From: Puniceicoccaceae bacterium
Lineage (GTDB): Bacteria > Verrucomicrobiota > Verrucomicrobiia > Opitutales > Coraliomargaritaceae
Length of the DNA: 5,260 nt
NCBI GenBank assembly: GCA_003566795.1
Contig: PXBU01000012.1
Span: 1 to 5,260, forward strand
Direction of reading: 5' to 3'
In this document: positions 1 through 5,260 of the stretch, one piece after another
Numbering within the stretch: position 1 is the first letter of the stretch
How the letters are laid out: the number at the start of each line of letters is the position of its first letter
The notes under the pieces: generated by a model
Databases searched by the model: none
What the model was told of the DNA's origin: nothing
Seen by the model: the letters and a program-made list of their open reading frames with translations, nothing else
Position numbers and translations under genes: made by a program

Positions 1-28
1 ACTTGCCCGAAACCCTTGGACGCCTCAC
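1..28 (-). CDS. Possible start of the next cluster gene, cut by window edge
   Basis: A GTG at 26-28 opens a frame (VRRPRVSGK) that stays open to the edge of the window. AGGAG sits eight bases upstream of it, a good ribosome-binding site for a minus-strand gene in the direction of the cluster. Only nine codons are visible, so no product can be named and the frame may be accidental. Between it and the SGNH stop (29-134) I see only the two hairpins. Confidence 0.22.
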
Positions 29-60
29 GAGCCCGTCTCCTGCCACACCGATTGTTTTTT

Positions 61-73
61 CCCTAATACAGGG
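61..73. repeat. Short inverted repeat CCCT / AGGG
   Basis: CCCT at 61-64 pairs with AGGG at 70-73 around a five-base loop. It is adjacent to the larger hairpin at 77-97. A six-base T run at 55-60 on the plus strand precedes it, so it reads as A residues after the hairpin in the minus-strand transcript, which is the wrong base for termination of the cluster. At four pairs it is near the level expected by chance. Confidence 0.2.
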
Positions 74-76
74 TTA

Positions 77-97
77 CACGAGGCCTTCAGGCCCGTG
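77..97. repeat. Inverted repeat (hairpin) after the SGNH stop codon
   Basis: CACG and GGCC at 77-80 and 82-85 pair with GGCC and CGTG at 90-93 and 94-97. This gives an eight-pair GC-rich stem with one bulged A at 81 and a TTCA loop. It lies about 40 bases past the SGNH stop. No T-run follows on the minus strand, so it is not a standard intrinsic terminator; it could serve as a 3' mRNA stabiliser or a weak pause site, or be chance. Confidence 0.4.
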
Positions 98-134
98 CGC
101 ATGTAGCGGTAGCCCGAGATCATAGCGGTGTTCT

Positions 135-1154
135 TCACGGAAAAGACGTCTCCTGGTTCGATGATGGTTCAACGGCGTCGGCCTCCCCTGAGACCAATGC
201 GGCCTGTGCCCAGAGGAGATCCCAAAGTGCCTCCGCAAGCACCGCCTGCCCGACCGCGTCGATGTGGATGTTGTCTCGAAAGGGCGCTGGCCCGGTCTCC
301 AGGGCTTCCCGGAATCACGGTTCAGTCGATGCCACGGCAACACCCTGTTGCCTAGACAGATCGCGGATCAAGAAATGGCCCGCACCCGGCTCCTCGATCA
401 GTTCGGATTGCTCGAGAAACTGCGCCACGATCACAGCCCGCACCGCCCCTTGTGCCAACTCCAGGAACGCGCTCAGATCCGCCAACCCGCGTTCTGCTGC
501 GAGTGGTATGTCATCGGCGTCGGTTTCCTGCACTACCGTGTCGCGGTCGGAACGCACCGGCAAATCGGGCAGATACCGCGGGAGATACCGCGTCACGCCC
601 TCCCAAACCGCCAGAACCGGTGTTCTTTGCGGGTGCGTATGCGGATTCAAAGGCTCGAAGGTCGGGTTGTCTCGATGATCGTGGGTGGATATCAGGAGGA
701 TGACAGCATCCGCATCGAAGAAGCCGTATTCGCGCACATACGCCAGCCAGTTGCCCGGCCCCCAGCTTCCGGCGGACACATTGCCCACGACCACTGGCCG
801 TTCCGAGGCATACTCCAATCGGTCCCTCAGCAACTCCGTTGCCAGCTCGGTCTGATCCGTGAGATTCCCGCCATTGAGCACGGAGTCGCCGAAGACCAGC
901 ACGCGAAACTCGTCTTGAGGCTTGCTTGCCGGAAACTCTTCGCTGCGTATGCCATAGGCGTTGATACGCACCCGATTATCGAAGCGCCGCACATCCTGAT
1001 TGGGTATGAAGAGATATTCGATGGTGGGATGCGCGACCGATAACGGCGGGGTCCCCAAGCCAAGCTGGGCCCGCGCAATCCATTCCCCTGCGGCTACCAA
1101 ACCGAGCAGGATAATCACTCCGACGGCGATCGCTCGAGTTCGCATCATACGCAT
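135..1154 (-). pseudogene. Membrane-anchored SGNH/GDSL hydrolase, interrupted by in-frame TGA
   Basis: Read through the TGA at 315-317, this encodes 339 residues: a short basic N-terminus, one hydrophobic segment (about 8-23) acting as signal anchor, then a periplasmic SGNH domain. Block I is VFGDSVLNGG with the nucleophile Ser at 91; NVSAGSWGPGN (125-135) fits block II; a STHDHRDN segment follows at 156-163. The block V Asp-x-x-His is DNIH (294-297), which lies after the TGA, followed by a helix AVLAEALWDLLW. The frame does not change at the stop, so this is a nonsense codon and not a shift. SGNH proteins in polysaccharide loci usually remove or transfer acetyl or other ester groups, fitting the acetyltransferase next door. 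The start may be ATG 1154 or ATG 1148, the latter forming an ATGA overlap with the upstream stop. The substrate is unknown; a true hydrolase versus an AlgX/AlgJ-like acetyl handler cannot be told apart here. Confidence 0.78.
315..1154 (-). CDS. Truncated SGNH hydrolase product, lacking the catalytic Asp-His block
   Basis: This is the 279-residue protein expected if the TGA at 315-317 terminates translation. It keeps the signal anchor, the GDSV nucleophile block and the central fold but ends at VASTEP, 15 residues before DNIH. Loss of the Asp and His of the triad and of the last helix should abolish catalysis and probably folding. The remaining 59 codons (138-314) have no evident start of their own. 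Confidence 0.6.
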   Translation of the reverse strand: MRMMRTRAIAVGVIILLGLVAAGEWIARAQLGLGTPPLSVAHPTIEYLFIPNQDVRRFDNRVRINAYGIRSEEFPASKPQDEFRVLVFGDSVLNGGNLTDQTELATELLRDRLEYASERPVVVGNVSAGSWGPGNWLAYVREYGFFDADAVILLISTHDHRDNPTFEPLNPHTHPQRTPVLAVWEGVTRYLPRYLPDLPVRSDRDTVVQETDADDIPLAAERGLADLSAFLELAQGAVRAVIVAQFLEQSELIEEPGAGHFLIRDLSRQQGVAVASTEP

Positions 1155-1765
1155 CCGCCTTCACTTCCATCCATTGAATCCCGCGCCGTTCTCATGACCC
1201 GGGTCTTGATCACCCGCGCCGGGTTCCCGCCGACGATCTGCCAAGCCGGCACGTCCGAGACCACCACCGCAGCCGCCCCAACAATGGCACCCTCGCCTAC
1301 CTTCCGTCCGGGGCCGATAAAGGCGTCCGCGCAGACCCACGCCTGGGAGCCAATCTCGATCGGCAGACGCAACAGCGGTAGCGTCGGATCGCGGTAATCG
1401 TGGGTTCCGGCGCAGAGGTGCGCGCGATGCGAGATGGTGGCCCGGTCACCGATGGCCACAGGGCCAAGGTTATACACCAACGCCCACTCGCCAATGCTGC
1501 ATTCTTCGCCCAAGGCAAGGTTCCAGGGGAGATAGATGCGGGCGCTGGGGTAGACATGGGCACCCGCCCCCACCTGTGCACCAAACACCCGCAACAGCAT
1601 CCGGCGCCAGCCGAAGAACGGGCGTGGGCTGAAGCGGAACAGCGGGATTGCCAGGGCCCACAGAATCCGCAGGAGGTACTCCCGCTGACTGTACGGCCGA
1701 AGTCCTCGGCAGGCAGCGATATTGAGTTGCTTCGGATCACGGTCACGCATCCTGCCACGACCCAT
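1145..1765 (-). CDS. WcaF-like O-acetyltransferase of polysaccharide synthesis (hexapeptide-repeat fold)
   Basis: It is predicted to transfer acetyl from acetyl-CoA to a sugar hydroxyl of the growing repeat unit in the cytoplasm, as a trimer with active sites between subunits. The 206-residue sequence follows the 'putative colanic acid biosynthesis acetyltransferase' pattern closely: PYSQREYLLRILW (24-36), SPRPFFGWRRMLLRVFGA (46-63), then imperfect hexapeptide turns (VGAGAHV, LALGEECSIG, VAIGDRATI), CAGTHDY with the candidate catalytic His at 122, WVCADAFIGPG (143-153), and the closing IVGGNPARVIKTR (177-189). No clear Shine-Dalgarno sequence precedes either the ATG at 1765 or the in-frame ATG at 1750; many relatives start close to the PYS block, so the shorter start is possible. 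The TGA stop overlaps the start of the SGNH hydrolase, which suggests coupled expression. The acceptor sugar is unknown. Confidence 0.9.
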   Translation of the reverse strand: MGRGRMRDRDPKQLNIAACRGLRPYSQREYLLRILWALAIPLFRFSPRPFFGWRRMLLRVFGAQVGAGAHVYPSARIYLPWNLALGEECSIGEWALVYNLGPVAIGDRATISHRAHLCAGTHDYRDPTLPLLRLPIEIGSQAWVCADAFIGPGRKVGEGAIVGAAAVVVSDVPAWQIVGGNPARVIKTRVMRTARDSMDGSEGGCV

Positions 1766-1780
1766 TCCAATGATATCTGC

Positions 1781-2950
1781 TTAGTACAAAGAAACGCATG
1801 CCGGCCGATCCCCTTGCCCAAGAACCCACCGATACACATCGCACATTTCTGAAGCCACGGTCGACCAGGTGAAGCGCTCCTCGACCAACTGCCGACCGCG
1901 CGCGCCCATCTGCTCGCGCGCCTCGTCGCTCAGGCCGAACAACGTGGATAACGCGCCCCGGATGGACTCACTATCCGCATCCACCGGCACAGCCGCTCCA
2001 GCAATGAAGCCCTCGGGCAGGTTGCACTGCGGTGTCATGATCACGGGAAGCTGGTAAGCCCAGGCTTCCAGCACCGCCATGGGCAGGCCCTCGCTGAGTG
2101 AAGGCAGCACGAATGCATCGGCCCGCTGGAGGCTGGCGGCCTTCTGCTCCCCGAACTGCGGTCCCACGAAGCGCACGCTGCCATCGATCCGCAGGGTGGC
2201 AACCATCCGTTCCAGCTCGGCGCGGTGCCCGTGCTGGTCCCAGCCGGCGATGACGAGGAACCATGGCGCGTCGGTTGAGCGGGATACCCGCGCCCACGCA
2301 TCAAGCAGGGCAGGCAACCCCTTCTTCGGGTGCAGCCTGCCCAGGAACAGCAACACCCGGGCGCCCTTCGGGAGTCCCCCCGCCCATTCGGGGATCACGG
2401 GCTCCGCCGAAAACTCCGGCAACTCGACCCCGTTGGGAATTACGGCAACCGGGTTGGTTAGCCCGTAGGCCCTGAACGCGTCCGCCTCGGCCTTGCAGAG
2501 TGCATGCAGACAGGTCGCGCCTCGGAGATGCCGGTTTTCATATACCAACCCCGCCAGGAGCTTCTTCCAACGGGCGTTTCCAATGGCCCATGGGTCCAGC
2601 ATGCCACGCGGTGAGACAAGCCATGGCTTGCCTGTTCGCCGGCCCCAAGACCATGCGGCAACTGAAGGGTACATCCAGAGCCCTTGCGTGTGCAGTAGAT
2701 CAGCGTCCTCGGCAAGCAACCTCTTCCGGAGACCCGGTGAAAAACCAAACGAGCCTGGCCATGTCGTGGCGAGCATCTGAAGCGAAACGGCACCCCACGC
2801 AGTGCTGTCCTCCTCGGAGTAGGCATCACGACCCGAAAATACCTGGACCTGAACGCCTTGACTCTGAAACTGCTTAGCCAGTGAACGCACTGACCAGAAG
2901 AGCCCCCCGGCCTGACGCGAAGCCGAGGCGGTTAGCAATCCCACTCTCAT
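1781..2950 (-). CDS. Family 4 glycosyltransferase (GT-B fold), intact
   Basis: This is a 389-residue cytoplasmic or membrane-associated sugar transferase of exopolysaccharide or O-antigen assembly. I take the ATG at 2950 (MRVGLLTAS) because it overlaps the preceding TGA as ATGA; a start at 2968 would add six residues inside the previous gene. With this numbering the acceptor domain has the glycine loop GGLFW (15-19), HTQGLW (87-92) and SPRGML (113-118). The donor domain has LFLGRLHPKKG (201-211), FVGPQFG, and SEGLPMAVLE with the E-x7-E pair at 287 and 295. Length and all key motifs are normal, so it should be active. The HTQGLW plus SPRGMLDPWA combination is common in transferases of colanic-acid-like clusters. 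Donor and acceptor sugars cannot be deduced. It ends with TAA, 15 bases before the acetyltransferase. Confidence 0.9.
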   Translation of the reverse strand: MRVGLLTASASRQAGGLFWSVRSLAKQFQSQGVQVQVFSGRDAYSEEDSTAWGAVSLQMLATTWPGSFGFSPGLRKRLLAEDADLLHTQGLWMYPSVAAWSWGRRTGKPWLVSPRGMLDPWAIGNARWKKLLAGLVYENRHLRGATCLHALCKAEADAFRAYGLTNPVAVIPNGVELPEFSAEPVIPEWAGGLPKGARVLLFLGRLHPKKGLPALLDAWARVSRSTDAPWFLVIAGWDQHGHRAELERMVATLRIDGSVRFVGPQFGEQKAASLQRADAFVLPSLSEGLPMAVLEAWAYQLPVIMTPQCNLPEGFIAGAAVPVDADSESIRGALSTLFGLSDEAREQMGARGRQLVEERFTWSTVASEMCDVYRWVLGQGDRPACVSLY

Positions 2951-3687
2951 CGACGCGAAAGCGCCCAAAGCAAGGCTTGGTCGAGAATGCCGGCGTCACG
3001 CCGCGGGACCGCAAGTGCAGCTTCAACGGCCCGCTCAAGTCCAGTAGCGAAGGTCTCCGGCGACCACTCACTGATAATCTCGCGGCTCGCCTCGCCCATC
3101 GCAAAACGGTCGCAATGGCCCGACGCGATCTTGCCCAGCAGGGCCGCTAGAGCATTCACATCGTAGGGGTCGAACGTAAAACCGTTCCTCCCGTCCTCGA
3201 CCAGGTCCGGCGCACAGCCACAACGTTCCGACACGACTACCGGCAAGCCGCAAGCCATTGCCTCGTTCACGACCAGGCCCCACTGCTCCGTGGTGCTGGG
3301 TAGAATCAGGGCCTCGGCCAGTGCGTAGAATGCCGGCAGTTCCTCGATCTGCCGGAATCCGGCCAGATGTACTCTGCTGGAAAGCCCCAGACTGTCGATG
3401 GTGGCCTCGACCTCTGCGCGCATTGGGCCATCGCCGAGCAGCACCAGATGCCAGGCCGCCCCTTCCGAATTCCCAGTAGGGTTTCGCTCAAGGAAAAACG
3501 CGAAGGCCAGAAGGAGACGCGCCAGATTCTTCTTTGGTATGAAACGGGCCGAACACAGAAAGTATTTTTCGGGTAATCCGAGATCGCGGCGCCGCAGGCT
3601 CACTCTCTCTCTAACCTTCGCCGCGCGCCTTGCGAAATAGTCATTATCCACCACATCATACCCGGTCAATATGGCATCGGACGGCAT
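2947..3687 (-). CDS. C-terminal (donor-binding) half of the split glycosyltransferase
   Basis: This 246-residue stretch starts at an ATG six bases after the TAA, in the same frame. It contains the short linker TGYDVVDNDYF and the complete GT-B donor domain (Glycos_transf_1 type), including PKKN, GDGPM and the E-x7-E motif. No Shine-Dalgarno sequence is visible before this ATG, so expression would depend on reinitiation by ribosomes that have just terminated. As an isolated C-domain it would need the N-terminal half in trans to be catalytic. The simpler view is that it is the remnant of one broken gene. Confidence 0.55.
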   Translation of the reverse strand: MPSDAILTGYDVVDNDYFARRAAKVRERVSLRRRDLGLPEKYFLCSARFIPKKNLARLLLAFAFFLERNPTGNSEGAAWHLVLLGDGPMRAEVEATIDSLGLSSRVHLAGFRQIEELPAFYALAEALILPSTTEQWGLVVNEAMACGLPVVVSERCGCAPDLVEDGRNGFTFDPYDVNALAALLGKIASGHCDRFAMGEASREIISEWSPETFATGLERAVEAALAVPRRDAGILDQALLWALSRR

Positions 3688-3693
3688 GCCAAG

Positions 3694-4155
3694 TTAACGC
3701 AGGTAGTCCCGATGTGGCGTACCCCCTACGAGCGCCCCGCGCGAGAACTTCAACAACCGTCTTTTGACGGCCTCCTTCCAGAACACTCGTTTGAAGTCGC
3801 CCTCTTGTGATTCCGACATAACAATCACCGGGCAGAAATTATTATGGGCCCAGCGAATCGCATTCAAAGCAAGCCAAGATGCCCAACCCGGCACTGCAAT
3901 TGCGCTAGGCTGAAATGCTGCGAGGCTGTTCTCTAATTTCTTCCGCAGCGCATCAGACCTTTCTCCTCTTCTCTTATCACCTAACGTAACGCGCTCGAAA
4001 GGCACATGATGAGCTGGCTGCCAGGCATATTCAGAACTGGTTTCACGATACTCGATCACCTGCAGAGCCTCACAGCGTCGATGAAACGCCTCAAGTCGCG
4101 CGATGTGATAAGGCCCCAGGTTATCAAATAGTACTGCAACCCTTCTCTGGCCCAC
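3694..4155 (-). CDS. N-terminal (acceptor-side) half of the split glycosyltransferase
   Basis: This is the 153-residue product expected if ribosomes start at the GTG and stop at the TAA. It holds most of the first Rossmann domain: an opening beta strand VAVLFD, the helix PYHIARLEAF, a strand AIAVPGW, a strand CPVIVMSES, and a final GGTPHRDYLR. It has no nucleotide-sugar-binding motifs, so alone it should be inactive. Base composition is about 50% GC by hand count, clearly lower than the flanking genes. Confidence 0.6.
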   Translation of the reverse strand: MGQRRVAVLFDNLGPYHIARLEAFHRRCEALQVIEYRETSSEYAWQPAHHVPFERVTLGDKRRGERSDALRKKLENSLAAFQPSAIAVPGWASWLALNAIRWAHNNFCPVIVMSESQEGDFKRVFWKEAVKRRLLKFSRGALVGGTPHRDYLR

Positions 4156-4245
4156 TTTTTCACCAATGCTAGTTTTCAGGAACTACGGGTCGATCGACAA
4201 TAGAAGAGGCGTGGATATTTTGTTTCTTTTTCCACACGATACTTG

Positions 4246-5260
4246 CTACTGCGAATGATTTTTTAACCCGGGCTCTGGCGCCCGTGGCAATCCGAACCGA
4301 ATCGCGGGTTGAGGGTGCCAAGCCCCAACCTGATATTCCTGCTTAGCCACACGCCTGCGCGCATACCACAGCACCGGCAGCAGGAATGCAGCCAGCTGAA
4401 CAAAGGTCACAAAGAACGCGTGCGTGGAATGAGTGATCGCATGCAGCGCCGCGGTGATCGTAAGTAGTACCACCAGTTGCGCAACGAGGTGGCCGGCCAT
4501 CGCGGCGCGATGCCACCGACTCATGATCAGACCGATAACCAGGAATTTCACCGCGCCGAAGAACCAGAACGACAGGAACGCGTCCGACAGCCCTGTTGAT
4601 GTACTGCCTGTATGCGCTTGATGGCCGAACACCTCCGCAGCCTGGTTCCCGACATCAACCATCAAGGCCTGTTTGAACTCATGCCCCACCCACTGCCCGG
4701 GCACATAGCGGTGCACGAAGCTATTCCAGTGGGAAAGCCCGAAATCGAAACTCAGCGCTCTGTCCGCCGCAGCGATGTTCATCACGGCGTTGGTTAACTC
4801 ATGGTTGGCGGCTTCCCCACTTGCGAGCCGCTTGATGTTGCCCCAGTAGTCTATCTCGAGAATCTCGCTTATACCCGCTCCGCTCCATGTAGTGCGGTCG
4901 TCGCCCAGCATCACGCTGCGATAGTCCCCGATGCTGTTGATCACCAACGCCCCGAGCAGTACGGCACCAACCATCGCCCAACGCGGAGGCAGCATTCGGC
5001 GATTGAACCAGAGTGCCAGCAGAACCATCATGCCCAGTTCCACCATTGCGGCACGGCGGCCCCTGATCAAGATCCGCTCTAGGTAGAAAGCCAGGCCGAA
5101 GAGGACCAGCGCGAGTGACGGCCACGTGGGCTTGCGCAGATAGAGGATCAGGGCGAGCGCCATGCCAAAGGTCAGCAGCTTGCTGAAAAAGACGTAGATA
5201 GTGATGACCCCACTCCACTGACCACCTACTGTGGCGGTTACGTCAGCTGCGATCTGGCTG
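4246..5260 (-). CDS. Wzy-like oligosaccharide repeat-unit polymerase, 5' end outside window
   Basis: This is a polytopic inner-membrane protein that probably polymerises lipid-linked repeat units on the periplasmic side. The frame stays open to the window edge (337 codons visible), so the true start lies upstream; the ATG at 5163 sits inside a hydrophobic segment and is not a credible start. About seven hydrophobic segments are visible: three or four before IGDYRS (near visible residue 112), then a hydrophilic stretch of roughly 110 residues, then TGLSDAFLSFWFFG leading into three more segments and a basic cytoplasmic tail. A few helices, one large loop containing conserved-looking charged residues, then more helices is the usual Wzy layout, and a glycine/threonine-rich TSTGLSD motif just before a helix recalls repeat-unit polymerases. 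The gene ends with TAG. The call rests on topology and neighbouring glycosyltransferases; Wzy proteins diverge strongly, so another membrane protein of the cluster is possible. Confidence 0.62.
   Translation of the reverse strand, partial: SQIAADVTATVGGQWSGVITIYVFFSKLLTFGMALALILYLRKPTWPSLALVLFGLAFYLERILIRGRRAAMVELGMMVLLALWFNRRMLPPRWAMVGAVLLGALVINSIGDYRSVMLGDDRTTWSGAGISEILEIDYWGNIKRLASGEAANHELTNAVMNIAAADRALSFDFGLSHWNSFVHRYVPGQWVGHEFKQALMVDVGNQAAEVFGHQAHTGSTSTGLSDAFLSFWFFGAVKFLVIGLIMSRWHRAAMAGHLVAQLVVLLTITAALHAITHSTHAFFVTFVQLAAFLLPVLWYARRRVAKQEYQVGAWHPQPAIRFGLPRAPEPGLKNHSQ

Larger units (their letters stand above)
2947..4155 (-). pseudogene. GT-B family 4 glycosyltransferase, interrupted by in-frame TAA
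   Basis: Read through the TAA at 3694-3696, this frame encodes about 402 residues, a normal length for a family 4 glycosyltransferase. The frame is identical on both sides, so this is a nonsense change and not a frameshift. The N-terminal Rossmann half begins VLFDNLGPYHIARL and continues to PHRDYLR; the C-terminal half has the donor-binding motifs SARFIPKKN (about 203-210), LLGDGPM and EQWGLVVNEAMACGLPVV, with the E-x7-E pair at about 290 and 298. The start is GTG at 4155, with a weak GGTGA upstream; an AT-rich gap of 90 bases separates it from the polymerase gene. Its stop TGA overlaps the ATG of the next glycosyltransferase by four bases, implying translational coupling. The expected role is transfer of a nucleotide-sugar residue to a lipid-linked intermediate at the cytoplasmic membrane. 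The sugar cannot be read from sequence. The family is secure; whether the gene is dead is not. Confidence 0.8.

Noticed and set aside
25..123. A 32-codon minus-strand frame starting MISGYRYMRTG after the SGNH gene
   Set aside because: It has no ribosome-binding site, matches no family I recognise, and runs through the hairpin at 77-97; probably chance.
315..317. Selenocysteine or reassigned TGA
   Set aside because: Several other genes in the window end normally at TGA, and the site is not at a catalytic position where Sec would be expected.
264..1043. A 259-codon open frame on the plus strand opposite the SGNH gene
   Set aside because: It is antisense to a clearly recognisable protein, shows no family motifs, and long shadow frames are expected in GC-rich DNA.
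1297..1839. A 180-codon minus-strand frame overlapping the acetyltransferase
   Set aside because: It is rich in Cys, Ser and Arg, typical of an out-of-frame reading, while the overlapping frame encodes a well-matched WcaF-type protein.
4189..4198. Ten-base perfect palindrome GTCGATCGAC in the gap before the glycosyltransferase
   Set aside because: It occurs once, has no partner copy and no clear promoter around it; insufficient to call an operator.
4211..4235. GTGGA / TCCAC inverted repeat around a T-rich loop in the 90-base gap
   Set aside because: A five-pair stem with a 15-base loop is weak, and no T-run follows it on the transcribed strand, so it is not a supportable terminator.
4156..4245. 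Possible internal promoter in the AT-rich gap
   Set aside because: I looked for -35/-10 pairs on the minus strand; TTGTCG has no acceptable -10 box at 16-18 bases. AT content alone is not enough.

Overview
This window is a piece of a surface- or exo-polysaccharide biosynthesis locus, and every supported gene lies on the minus strand. The DNA is GC-rich (about 60-65% in most stretches counted by eye). Protein style and gene content point to a proteobacterium, probably gammaproteobacterial, but the sequence alone does not fix the taxon.

In transcription order (right to left) the window holds: (1) the 3' part of a polytopic membrane protein resembling Wzy-type oligosaccharide repeat-unit polymerases (4246-5260, cut by the window edge); (2) a GT-B family 4 glycosyltransferase (2947-4155) interrupted by an in-frame TAA at 3694-3696; (3) a second, intact family 4 glycosyltransferase (1781-2950); (4) a left-handed beta-helix O-acetyltransferase of the WcaF type (1145-1765); (5) a membrane-anchored SGNH/GDSL hydrolase (135-1154) interrupted by an in-frame TGA at 315-317. 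The last 134 bases hold two small hairpins and a weak candidate start of a further gene. No stretch longer than 300 bases lacks a gene.

The genes are closely packed: two 4-base ATGA stop/start overlaps are available, one gap is 15 bases and one is about 90 bases. They are probably co-transcribed. A consistent reading is that the two glycosyltransferases add sugars to a lipid-linked repeat unit at the inner face of the cytoplasmic membrane, the acetyltransferase decorates it, the polymerase joins repeat units on the periplasmic side, and the anchored SGNH protein edits or transfers ester substituents there.

The most notable observation is that two genes in the same short cluster each carry one in-frame nonsense codon with the reading frame otherwise preserved on both sides. 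In the SGNH gene the stop removes the catalytic Asp-x-x-His block. In the glycosyltransferase it falls almost exactly at the boundary between the two Rossmann domains, with an ATG six bases later. Decay of the locus, sequencing error, and (for the glycosyltransferase) a functional split enzyme are the competing explanations. I found no convincing new system: no CRISPR array, mobile element, tRNA or rRNA was recognised.
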